NCBI RefSeq assembly: GCF_032854445.1
Contig: NC_088303.1
Coordinates: 18,609,501 to 18,673,500 of the forward strand
Length of the DNA: 64,000 bases
DNA from: Liolophura sinensis
Taxonomy: Eukaryota; Mollusca; Polyplacophora; Chitonida; Chitonidae
Reading direction: 5' to 3'
Numbering within the stretch: the stretch's first letter is position 1; every line of letters starts with the position of its first letter. A model generated the notes under the pieces. The model saw only the letters and a program-made list of their open reading frames with translations. It ran no database searches and was not told the origin of the DNA. A program made the translations under genes and the position numbers. Shown here in pieces: positions 1 to 12,300 of the stretch.

Positions 1-560
1 GTTGCAAAATATTGACTTAATGAATCAATAGTTTTAATATATTTCACAGCCGCTACTTCTGCTTTTTAGTAGAAATCTTTGGCAAGTAGGGAATTAAATA
101 ATTTCTTTTGAATATGCTGTATACACTTGTTCTATTCAATCCAGTGGTAACAGACTGCTAACATAGACAACAAACTATTGACAGAAACCAAGTGCTAACA
201 GCAGGCCAGATAATGTGAATTATACATCCACACCCTCTAAGTTTCAATATGAACAGCTTAATACCAATATTAATAAAATGTTACAGAATTTTGACTATTT
301 TCAGTCCAAGGGAAAAAACATCTCTGACCAATTTTCACCTGTTACTTTTGGCAAATCTTCAAAAGACCGATTCCTCCAAAACTTAAGATAAATATATCAA
401 TGATTAATTTCTTGCAGGGATTTTTCCACATGACAGATTTTGCCTAACCTATTATTCGCTCTGCCAAGGTAGATTCTGCATAAGCGACACAACAAACTAT
501 ATAAAGACAGGTATAAATAAAGTAGCAAAAATATAGTTTGGGGCCAGAAGAGAGCCATAC

Positions 561-3500
561 CTGACATTTGAGCTCATCAAAGGGCACCATTATGCCCTTT
601 TCCCAGTTATGAGTGACCTCCTGCGTCTTCTCATTGAGCATGCCCAGACTGTGGAGGGTGGGCACTCGTAAGGGGCGACCGCACTGGGCACATCGCTCGA
701 GCACCTTCAGGGAGGCTGCCTGCTGCTCCTTACACTGAAAAGTAGATACAGTTAGTGCATTTATTTGATTCTTATTCTATGCCACAATTAGAATCTTTCA
801 CATTTAGTGGTCAGTTTACAGCAGGAGGAAACCAGTGTTGCTGGGTAAAACCACCACCTTTTCACAAGTTACTGTTGAGCTTTCATAAGAGTGATGTACA
901 AAAATGTACATGTACATCTTATCAGTGGTCCTTCAGAAAAATTAGACTGTGACACATAGGCCTCAATGAGAAATCATTGTCATCAAAGCCCTGCTTAAAT
1001 TTCATGGTAGGCTTGATGGTCCATATTGATAATGCTGGGATGCCAGCAATCTTTTACTGAGCTTTTGTACTTTAATTTTATCCTAAAAAACAATTTTGGA
1101 TTGAATAGGTAATTTTGGATTTTATTTTCAATGGTCTTTCCACTGATGCTTACATATTTTGGGGGGAAATTCTTTAACTTTAACGGTAGCTATATTCACT
1201 TACAGCCTTCACGATTGCCTCATTAGCAGCCATGGCTGCAATGTTCTGTTCTACAACAGCTGGTCTGTAACACAAAACACAACATTTAAATTCTTGATCA
1301 CCACTGTACCTCAAATAAAATATCTGGGAAATGTGACACCGGTCACAAGAAATATAACAACTTGCAGGAAGCTCTAGATAAGATACCTGCATCAGTCTTG
1401 GCTTTTTACATAATTTGGCAAATGTTTCCACAAAACTAAGACAATTTCTTCCCAGTGTGTTGATGTATAAAATAATGGTCGTTGTTCCTCGTTGGATGAT
1501 GTAATTTTTTTTATAAATGAATCTCAGCAATAAAAATTAATTTCAAATTTAATATTATGCATTTATAAAAGTAGAAAAAAAAACAAGAAAACACAAAATC
1601 GTATAAACAAATTTGCAAACACTGACTTGCACTTGTACAGTTTTGCGAAGGATAAATACTTTCTGCACACGTTCTATAACTTTTGTACACCTCTAATCTC
1701 AACCTTACTTTGGCAAGATTTATCCCCCTTTAGTCCCTTTCACAATAATTTTAGTTGCAGCAACATAAACTGGAACATCATTCAGATAAATGTACTCTTA
1801 ACCGATCATAATTATTTTACTAATAGAGCGAATTCATTAAACAAAGCACATACCCTTGGAAAAAGCCAGTTTTGGCAACTTTTGCAGGAAAACTGTCTCT
1901 GACTATCGACTTCAGACTCCTGAAATACAAAACAATAACATCACTTTGAAATGAGCAAGCAGACAAGAATTTTCACATTTCATCTATTCTTAATTGATGA
2001 AAATCTTGAGCCTTACATACAGAACACGTCTATCTTCGATACTATGGGTCACTAATTCAGGCATAAAGGAACTCTGTGTCTCAATAAATTGCTTCATGTA
2101 CCTTTCTGTCATCAACAGAATGACACTTTATAAAATACTGATTACTCACATTATTAATGATTATCAATAAAACTAGAATGATATGACAAATCATACGTAT
2201 TACTTTATAGATTTTTAATTATAAACAGCTTGAAAATGTTCAAAACAAAACAAATGAAATGTTTCAAATAAAACAAGCAAAATGCTTCAAACAAAACAAA
2301 CGAAATATTTCAAACAGACCAAATGTTTCAAACAAAACTAACCAAACTGATAATGATGTGTAAAGGCATAACTCTGCAGTATCATGTATCAACATTGAAG
2401 GTTTATGACAATACAGCTACAATACAGCAAGGTTTAGCATAGCTTTTTACAAACCATCTGTGGTACAGCTGTATGGCAAACAGAGCTTCGTCCGACAGTC
2501 CATCTATTCCATCAACGGCAGACTTTTTCAGTTCATAGTCTCCACCCACGCAGATCCTCATCAGCTCAGACAGCAGTGACTGAACCAAAGGTAAAGGCAC
2601 TCTGCAAACCATCAAAACACAGCATAACATAGGCACACTTGTCAAATAAACACAAAAGAACTTCACTCATTCCTCAACTGTTTCGCATTTAAAAGAGTAT
2701 CTTTCACTGCGATTTATGTACATTTTTAATTTGACTTTTGAGACAAAACTACACTGGTTGGATTGGTCATTTTCAGAGCTTCACAAAAAGTATAATTTTA
2801 TCAGTCAACACAGGTTAATGCCTTCAGAGTATGCTTGCACAAATGCCTTCCAAGCATGTGCAAAAGTTGAGGAAATACAGCATATCATTAAGTACAAATA
2901 CCTATATCAAAATCTACATAAAATATTTAAACATTATAAATCTACAAAGTGTTTTATATCAGAAAAAGGTATATACATTTAACAATCTTGCCTGTATGTG
3001 ATTCAGGTACATGAGCATTGATTTTTGTACATGTAGCTGAAACAAAACCTAAACATTAATTGTCAAGAACCTTCAGAAAGCATGTTCCCATCAAGTACTC
3101 AATATGAAACCACCTATGTGTAAAGTCATCATACAGAAAACATATTAAAATGACACTCAAGCCCATCTGTTAATGTCTGTGTGTTTGTTATGCACATCCA
3201 AACATGCTGTTACATCTTACCCATTTTCTAAGTATGATAAATCCCATTTCAAGTAAGCAGCTACCTTCAGCGCCAAGATCCGTAACGCTTGGATCTTCTT
3301 GTTTTCTTTAACCTGCTGTTTATTATCAACTGTAAGCGAGAAAAAAAAAATTATGGCCACTATAACAACCATTTCTGACTTAAAAAAGATGTTCATTCCT
3401 GCAGAAACCAAGAACAGCCTATAAGTCAATGCCACTTAGGCAATGTTGTCGCTATACCAAGTTAAACATAACATGAACATAACATGAAGGCTGCAAAGTT

Positions 3501-5801
3501 TCCTGCATATTTTTCCAATATCTTTGAAGATTTTTGACTGAAACTTTGCACATGGGAATAGTGTTATTTAAGTTACAGCTTGTGTTGATTTAAGAATGAT
3601 TTCTGATTTTCTTAAGTGTTTTGCTGATTTTTTTTTTTTTTTTCATTTTCTTGGGAGGAGGGGGGAGGCATTTTTTTGGACATGCCAATTTTACTTATTT
3701 CACAGTTTTCCACACTTTTTATGTTATGTGTTAACGTATTTCATTGAAAATTGGTGTACATGTACTTCTTTATTATGATATTACACATAACGAATGTAAG
3801 TTGGGTGTGGATTTATTATTGTAAAGCTTTTGTCGAATTATACTGTAACAAAAACCGATGTAGTGTTTCCCTTGAGGATCATACTCTGGACAATTTTCTA
3901 TAACTGAAGTTGTAAGCATACATGTTCGTATGAATTTGTCACATGTTTTAGTTAGGGTAGAAAGTACAGTAACCTGTATTCTATCATTTGGAATGTTCCA
4001 TATTTTTCTCTTAAGGATGATCAGGAACTGATTCAAAACTGTGGACGTATTGTGCAAAATGTTGGTTTTCTTCTGTTTTGAATGACTTACACAAGCAATC
4101 AGTTTACTTTTCTATATGTGCATATATGGCATACTACATGTAGAGTGTATCAACCTGGCTGTAAGCACATAAACTAGTGAGTCATTCAATCCATGGTCCA
4201 GACAACCCAATGACCCCTGACCTATGTTGTGATCTCAGCAGTAAGGTGTCCCTATAGGCTAGTAAATGTATACATATATATTATACATGGCTACTTTGCC
4301 TTATCATAATATCCAAGCACAAGAAATGGCCATGCAGAGTTACAAAGAGCAGCTAATTCTAATCCTTCAATCTCTTAATCCCTCTTTCATACCTTTAATT
4401 AGGATAATCCCCTTACTGTAGATCACATGGATTATGAGCTTCAGCAAGCATTATTCAGTAGCCCACACAAAGACTGTCCCACAATATTCTCTTACAAGTT
4501 ATGCTGGGCTTTTTTGACTACCAAAAAGTGGCCCCAAAAAGTACAATGACAGCTGATACATATTAACTGGTACATGTAGCTGGATGATGACAGAGAAATG
4601 GAAAAAAATATCAACTTACATGCATATCTACATGTATCAAATACCAACCATCTTTGATTGCGATGAAAAGGCAGTCAATTATGATACTGTTATAATCAGC
4701 CATCTTTTATACTGACATTTGATCTTACCCAAACTCGCCTCTGGTTTCCAGTCTGAGAAACCATTATTTGGCTGCCCATTCCCCGAGTACAGGTTAGCCA
4801 CATGGACATCTGCTTGCTGAATGAATTGAACTATCAACTGTGAAGCTGTGGGATCTGAAAGTACAAAGTACAGCAGCAAATGCATGTAGTAAATAAATAG
4901 TAGAAATTAATGAGCAATCAGAAATAAAGTGATTAATATTGAAATATGTACACACACTTCCAAATGAGCTGGTCTCAATATATTTACAAGTCAAAATGTA
5001 AACTGATAAAACAGCAATGACCAAAATAACCAAGAATACAGCATTTTATTGAGTATAAAGTACTTTATTGAGAAATATGTGATTGCCAAGTTACTGTTTT
5101 TGTTTTCAGTTGCTAGTGGAAATCCATCATGCACTTGTCACCAGTTTGCTTTGAATACAGGCCTAGAAGTCACACACAGCCTGGATGAACAAGTGAAAAC
5201 TACAATTAAAATCAGAAGTTACGAATGACTTGATTTGTGGGAACATTGTTTTTGGTCGAACATCCCAACATCACATCTCAGGGTACTGGAATGCCATAGA
5301 GTCATGAGTCAGGAGAATGCACCAAACCATTATAGTTATAATACACTATACTGTATGTTGTGGCAACTAGCACCAGATGACTGCTGTGCTTGAAGGTCCT
5401 TCACCCAACTTTTTAACTTGAGGCTCAAGTTGTTCCTACCTTTTCTTCTCAACACGTTGTCACGTGAAGTTTGTCTGGATATTTCTATATAAAGGTTATC
5501 AGAAAACGCAGGGAAGTATCATTTACCAGACACCATAACAAATGCGTTGTATTTAATTATTCATTGGTGTTGCCGTGCCTCTTCCCATAACTAAAAATCA
5601 ACACTACTCTGCATGGGACAGGATAGCCTGGAAAATGGACTGTCGTCGTGCTACACTTCCCTGACAGTTTGTCAGCTTACCACTGGATTCGTCGGATAAG
5701 TGGTTTTCCAAAAGGTTTTCGTTCAGGAGAAATTCAAACCAAGAAACTGCAGGCATATGAGCAGGGCCGCTAGCATTCAGACGGGGGAAAGTCTCCGACA
5801 T
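561..5801 (-). CDS. INTS8: Integrator complex subunit 8, N-terminal part (7 coding exons, runs off left edge)
   Basis: INTS8 is a helical-repeat subunit of the nuclear Integrator complex, which cleaves nascent RNA at snRNA genes and paused Pol II genes. It helps tether the PP2A phosphatase module. Coding exons on the minus strand are 5681-5801, 4729-4854, 3221-3329, 2455-2601, 1854-1919, 1204-1264 and 561-734. All have AG/GT borders and the phases agree, giving 268 codons. Residues 21-24 are WFEF, followed by LLNENLLENHL, close to the human WFEFLLEESLLEKHL. Further matching blocks are QLIVQFIQQA, RILALKVAAYLKWDL, LYHRWSLKSIVRDSFP and, in the last exon, DELKCQ before the exon border. I chose the ATG at 5801 because it leaves a short leader before WFEF, as in human. 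Exon 4 ends at the GTTTGT donor because only that keeps the phase. The remaining exons lie left of base 1. Identification is from remembered family sequence. Confidence 0.95.
2230..2345. repeat. Degenerate short tandem repeat, about 20-25 bp unit
   Basis: Repeated CAAACAAAACAAACGAAAT-like units alternate with TGTTTCAAA in the INTS8 intron between exons 4 and 5. Units are diverged. No coding signal is seen in this intron. Confidence 0.7.
5681..5801 (-). other. INTS8: INTS8 coding exon 1 with the PP2A-docking WFEF motif
   Basis: This exon encodes 40 codons plus one base and ends in a GTAAGC donor. The WFEF motif at residues 21-24 is the N-terminal INTS8 element that published Integrator work links to PP2A recruitment (established knowledge). 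Its exact preservation suggests the phosphatase module is conserved here (inference). A second in-frame ATG at residue 16 could also serve as start without losing the motif. Confidence 0.9.
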
Positions 5802-6307
5802 GGTTGAGCATTCTTTCAGGTCCGATGTTCGTTGTCTTGGGACACTTTCAGCCTTTCCGCCGAGTGCGGCAACATACACCACAGTCACAGGCGCCTCTAA
5901 TACCACGAGCTGCGCATATCACTCAACACGGGCACGCGTGTCGCAGGGAAATTTAGCTCGTAAGAATAAGGTAACACTAAAGAGTTCCACTTCCGCTTGT
6001 GTTTATGGCAAATGGCCAGACGAAATGTCTGTGTGCATGTTACTTGTCAAAAGTATGGCAACTCTCATCAATGTCAGCTGTAAACTGCGAACCCGCAAGT
6101 AGTTTTGTAGCCCACAATGCCCGAGTGATGGCTGGACAGTTGTTATCGTTGCAAACTGTTCCGTGCAGTCAGTGTACATTTGGGTCTTAAAACATGTAGA
6201 TGTTCGATGTTGAAGTCGAAGTAAATGACTGCAAACAGTTTTCAGTTTTAGATAAGATCAGTCAAGTCTGTGCAGTGATGTGTTGTTAAGTGGACGAGAT
6301 TCACAGC
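5802..6307. promoter_or_regulatory. Shared divergent promoter region between INTS8 and morgue
   Basis: The start codons of INTS8 (5801, minus) and morgue (6308, plus) are 506 bp apart, head to head, and no repeat lies between. The stretch has more CpG than its AT-rich surroundings, especially 5800-5960. It contains CCACTTCCGC at 5987-5996, which on the other strand reads GCGGAAGTGG, an ETS/GABP-type site common in bidirectional promoters. CCCACAATGC near 6111-6120 loosely resembles a ZNF143/STAF element. No TATA box at a sensible position was recognised. Transcription start sites cannot be placed from sequence alone. Confidence 0.6.
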
Positions 6308-9300
6308 ATGGCTGCCATGAAGCCCGAAGCGTCCACTTCAGTGTCCTCATCGCGGATACTGACCAAAGCTGTTGTCAAGAGTAACAGGGATGACAAGAGT
6401 AGTGTGGATCTCACCGAATTTCTCTCCTCAGAGGTAGAAAACAGCACACACACTTTCTAACTTTCTGTAGGTTGCGCTGTATCAGCATCAATTCATAATC
6501 TCATAAATAAACCCATCTCATATATAGGCCTAAGTAATGTTAAAATCTGACTCCATACAAGCAGTGGAGTAGTGAGAGTTATTGTGGTTATGGTGAAAAA
6601 GGCCCAAAATGTGTCAGATATACCATAAGAAACATCCGCTGTTTACACATGTATTAAAACTTCCCTAGCATGAAATGGTATCAACTGAGTGGTCTCAGTA
6701 ATTAACTAACCTCTTTCTTACCATATTAACTCTCACAGTAGCATTGCCCACTGTGCAGCTAGCTTGTTTATTGTATGGCTCCTTTTTCAAAAGATATTCT
6801 ATAGTTTTTCTGTATAACAGCTGCAAAAGGTTGCCATTAGATGGAAAACCATTTCAGGTAGAATAGGCCTACCCTACAGATCTGTCCTGCTACAGGTTTT
6901 GCACCACTTCTGACTAAATTAACTGTTTTTGTTAAATCTTGTTTCCATTTTAAGTACGAGAGCTGCATGATGTGTCAGGGATTTTACGGGCGTAGTTTTG
7001 GTCAACCAGTCTGCAGCACTTGTCACATCTTTCTTTTCATCACTGACATCAACAAAGATGAGGAAGGTGAAGGTGGAGAGGAATATAAAGAGGTAAACAT
7101 ACATCAAAGGAAATTTTTCCGTGAGGGTTAAATGCCATACATATTGACTCAGATATAAAGAGGTTGAATATATAGAAGTAACCCGTGTGGCATGAATCAT
7201 CATGCTGAATTATCTTAATTCACTTTTCACCAAAGCCATCTTAATGGTATTCACACTTGACTATGTGTTCTAGTTGATAGCCGTATTGACAGTGGACAAT
7301 TGAAGAAAAGTAATCAGGTGTCAGTCAGAATGAATTTTAAAGGTATTAAATTTAGTTCTTATACAAATGGAAAATTGCGTTGTGACAAAATTTTGCACCG
7401 GCGGTGTGAGGCTAAAGTGAACAAAAGAGAAATGACAGGAAGTTATGCAGAAAGGTCTTCCAGCAACCTAAAGATGGTTGTGGGTTTCTCCCTGTCTCTG
7501 CCCGGTTTCCTCCAACCATAATGCTTGCTGTTGTCGTACAAGTTAAATATTTTGAGTAAGGCATAAAACACCATTCAAATAAATAAATCCTAAGCTCAAA
7601 GAATGAGTGAGTGCTTGGAGTTTAACTTCGCACTTAACAATTTTTCAATCATATGACGACGATATTCCTTGTTGCAGGACAGATTTCCACTACTCTTTTA
7701 TCTAATGCTGCTTCTCTGGAGTGCCTCACCGAAGGCAAGTAAGCTGACCCGCCCGAGCCATTAGACTGATACGGGTCGTTGCACTATCCCCTCTCATGCT
7801 GAACGCCAAGCAAGGAAGTTACAACTTCCTCTTTTAAGGTCTTAGGTGTGACTCAACCCAGGATTGACCCTGGTTCTACCGCTCCTGTAGCAGATGCTCT
7901 ACCAACTGTGCTATCAGGGTTTAAGCTCAAACCGGTTTAAGCTCAAAGAGAATTTTGGGAGCTACCACTGAGTAAATGACATCAGTAGAGGAATAGTTTA
8001 GAATTTATAATTTCATGGTTGAAGAAAACTCAACCCTATGTGAGAATCTGGCCAAACATCTGAATCTGAATATTATCTCTTCCATCCATCCATGGTCGCC
8101 GTACATTGATCATCGCTACAGCTTACATGTACAGCTGTCAGTGGCCTTTTACCGTATTTTTGAACGTGGCTCAGTTGGTTAGCGTGCTAGCTCAGTGTAA
8201 TGACCCAGGAGCCTATCACCAATGTGGTTGCTACGAGCAAGTCCAGCTCATCCTGACCTCCTCTCCGACCGTACTTGGGGAGGTCTGCCAGCAGCCTGCA
8301 AATGGTTGTGGGGTTCTGCGGGCTCTGCCAGGTTTCTTCCCACCATAATGCTAGCTGTAAAATACCAATCAAATAAATAAAATGTATTTTTGAAAGATCC
8401 TTCCCCTTTACACATAGAATGTGCTTGAATTCCAACAAAATCATGTACCTCCAGGTCTGGGTTAGCAGAAAGCTGTTTCTGACCACTCAGGTACACGCCA
8501 GTAGGAGATCCAGATCATTGATCCTATGTGAAGGATGTATTGGAAGGATTGAAGCACACAGTACTGTTGAATTTACAATGTAATATTTCATGTACCTTCA
8601 GATTTGAGTTTGTGTTTACAGAAAGCTGATTCTGACGACTCGGGTAATGAGGAGCCTGACATGGCTGCAGATTTCTACATGAAGCCTGAGAGTCGCTCCA
8701 AGGTCCTTCGTTCCGGCTCTCACAAGATGGACAAGCTGGCAGAAAGGATAAGCTCCCTGACCATTCCCAGAGACACGGAAAAAGAAGCAGTACCCGAGGG
8801 TCTGGTGGACTCGCTACCCCCTGAAGGTATAGATGTATATGATATTCACACATGCACAGTACTAATCAAGCTTAGAGGGACATACCGCCAAAAGAAATTC
8901 AGAATATTGGCCTCCCAATATTTGCTGAAAAATGTCAGTTATGAGAATTATAAGGGGAAATCCACTGTCAGCCCGATGAGATAACACGCCAATGAGGCAG
9001 CGCCAAGATTCTTACAATGCAGCGTTCGCTCGTAGATCGCACATGTAATTAATATGATAGAGTGAAAGCTAATTATAAGTGTAGTAAACCAAATACGAAA
9101 TAACTTCATATCTGGCTTGATTAAAACAAAACATTGTCTTGGTCATTTTATAGCAACTGTTCTCTGCGTGCATCAAACAGCGATTACTTTGCGACTACCC
9201 AAGCATTTTTAGTGCGATCATATTTTTAGTGCGCGCATACAAGCTGTGATTACACTGCATGTATTTTCATGGTCCTTTGTTGTCTGAATGTCTAGACTAT

Positions 9301-12300
9301 GTAGTATGAGATTCACTAGAGTCCATCAGCGATTGTATAATGTAAGGAGGTCCATTCTTGTATGTGTATGGCATCTTTATAAAGGATGATAGCAACGAAA
9401 ACGCTCAGAGCATGACAAAATACTTACCAGACACAGTAATAATCTAAATATGTATGATCACTGGGTGGTCTCTGTGTGTTTGAAAATTATAAACAAATAC
9501 ACGTAAGCCAAATCGGGCCTATGATTTCAAGTTTCTGAAAACCAAGATTATCTGAGCTTTTTTCAGTTTCTTCCATGGATGAATGAAGACTGGGATTAAC
9601 TTGCGGGATGTGTGCTGAATTTTTATCCCCAGTGTGAAAGTTGAAGCCATTCTCATGCATAATCCAGCAACAGTTGTGTACGTTGTTATAATTGGTCAAT
9701 ACAAACAAACCAATTTTTATTGGTCAATACAAACAAACCAATTATAATTGGTCAATGCAAACAAACCAATCATTATGAAATTGCACGCAAGAAATGCGCA
9801 AGGGTTTTTTTTTTTGTTGTAACCTTTATGGGCGGATGAGAAGGGTGGGTTTGCTTAAAGAACAGGAAAGAGCTACACGTGTATATGTATATAAGATAGC
9901 TGAGCTTCCTATACATATATCTGCCATCTGCACTCATTGCCTGTCATTGCATCACATCAAATAACCGAACTGTGTGTCAAATTTGACTCATGCCCTTTAT
10001 TTTCTTCTTTACAGCATCACATACATGCTGGTAATAGCATTGTTCTGGGAATGTGGGCTGCACTCTAATTATACTCTGTACATGTGCATGTATGTACATA
10101 GAACTTTTCTGCAGGTGTCTGGGTTAAATCGCTTTGGTGACCTAATGGTTAGAACATCCGTCTCAAAGCTGGAAGACCTTGGATCAAACCCAGGTCTAGT
10201 CATACCAAAGACTTTAAAAATGGTACTTGTTGATCCTTTGCTCGGTGCTCAGCACTTACAGCTCAGGGCCAGGAAACAGGATTGAGTTGGGAGACATGAG
10301 ACATGACCATGCCCTTCCATAAGTAGAGATAGTGAGTCAGTGTTTGGGGTTTAACATCGTACTTAACAATTTTTCAGTCATATGACGACGAAGGAATCCC
10401 TAGAGTGGATGTAATGTGCCTCCTTGTTGCAGGACGGATTTCCATTGCTCTTTTATCTAGTGCTGCTTCACTGAGACTACTTACCGAAGACAAGTAAGCC
10501 GCCCTGCCCGAGCCATTATACTGATACAGGTCAACCAGTTGTTGCACTTCATGCTGAAAGCCAAGCGAGGAAGTTACAACTTCCCCTGTAAAGGTCTTAG
10601 GTGTGACTCGACCCAGGATTGACCCTGGATCTACTGCTCTCAAAGCGAATGCCATAAGAAGACAAAGTAAAGTACACACACCTAATGACTCCTCGTCATC
10701 ACATTTTTCACTTGAAATTTAACAAGTGACGTATGAAACATACAAACCTACTCCACCCAAAACCTGAATTGCTGCAGAACTGAAGGAGTTAGATTCTTGA
10801 TTAGGATGTTAAACACCAACCAAATAAATACATGATGTGTCTGTTGTAGTGCTACTGGTAGTGTTCAATTACCTGGATGATATCTCACTATGGACAGCTG
10901 GAAATGTCTGCCAAAGATGGAGGCAGATCTTGGAAGGGGAGACAACTGAGGATCAGTGGAAACACTTCATCTGTCTTAGATGGCCCCTTTTCCGACCTCA
11001 GTACAGAGTCAGATGCTGGAGGACTGTCTATGCTAAACTGTAAGTCATGATGATCAAGCACGCATTCATGGGGTATTTGATTGTATTGTTGAGAAAATGG
11101 ACTGAAATTCACAATTTGTTGTAGTAATGCTATTTTCTGTCGTCTACCCTTCAAATGGCAGATTACCACTCTGCTTGTAAGTTGTAACGTATGAAAAGAC
11201 ATTTAGAGAGCTGTCAGTTAGTAAATTAATTAGGGTGAGCAAGTTTCTATGTCATATGTTGGAAAGTTTGTCAAAAAGTAGTTGGTTTAAGCCTAAGTAC
11301 TCCGGTTTGTTCCAACCATGAAACTGACTACCATTCTACAAGTAATATGTTCTTGAGTACAGCTTTAAGCAACAATCAAATAAGTAAATATGTTAACAGA
11401 AAGCTCATCATGAAAGTAAATATAAATCATAATTGAAGCTAGTATTATTTGTAGTTTTGTAGCTCAGATTCTGAAGGCTCTTTCTCATAGTGTGAGATAT
11501 TGTTGAAAGAAAAGACAGCACTAAATCAAATGTGTATATACAGTATCCCACATACATGTATCCCAGCAGTCCAATTTTTATTTTTGTGATCTTCTTGTGT
11601 CATAGAAATATGGAAGCGTACATTATATTAAGTGAAATCAAGCACATTGAGAAAAACGAAAGTGCTGCCATATTATGAATTTTAACCAATCTGCCACTTG
11701 TTACTTCTATAACCCAAGATCACAGCTGTTCCCTCTGATGTCAGCTGAACCCTGTTTTAGATGTTAACCACATGAGCATGTGGTATGACTGATGCAGCAT
11801 TGTGTTAACCGTTTCTCAAACATGGTGTATCCCAAGTTTCGGGAAATCATTGTTTTTATTAATCATATTTTATGGTGTCAGAGTCTTCATATGATCCTTC
11901 TCTGTTGCAGACTTGAGAGCTCCCCGTGTAGGTACTGTTTGGAGAGCATGATGTTACAGGTAAAGAAGCATTACAGAGGCTCACTGCTACTTGTATTTAT
12001 CCCATAAACGTGACTGAGAACATGTAATAAAGGGGTGGGATAGATACTATATAGCCTCTTTCATGGACAGTGTGGAGAGCTACTTGATAGGCTCACACCG
12101 ATTCATTGCTAAAAATCAGTCAAACAAAAACTGGACACGTGCCAGACTACTTTCGTTTACTGTGTGACGTTGTCGTCTGCATTGTCATTGAGTGCAAGCA
12201 TCAGCAGATATGTTGACTCATATCATAGATACACGTACTGTGGGAAAATACTTTGGGAAAATACTTTATCCATTTCAATTCTTGTATATATTAAAGTGGT

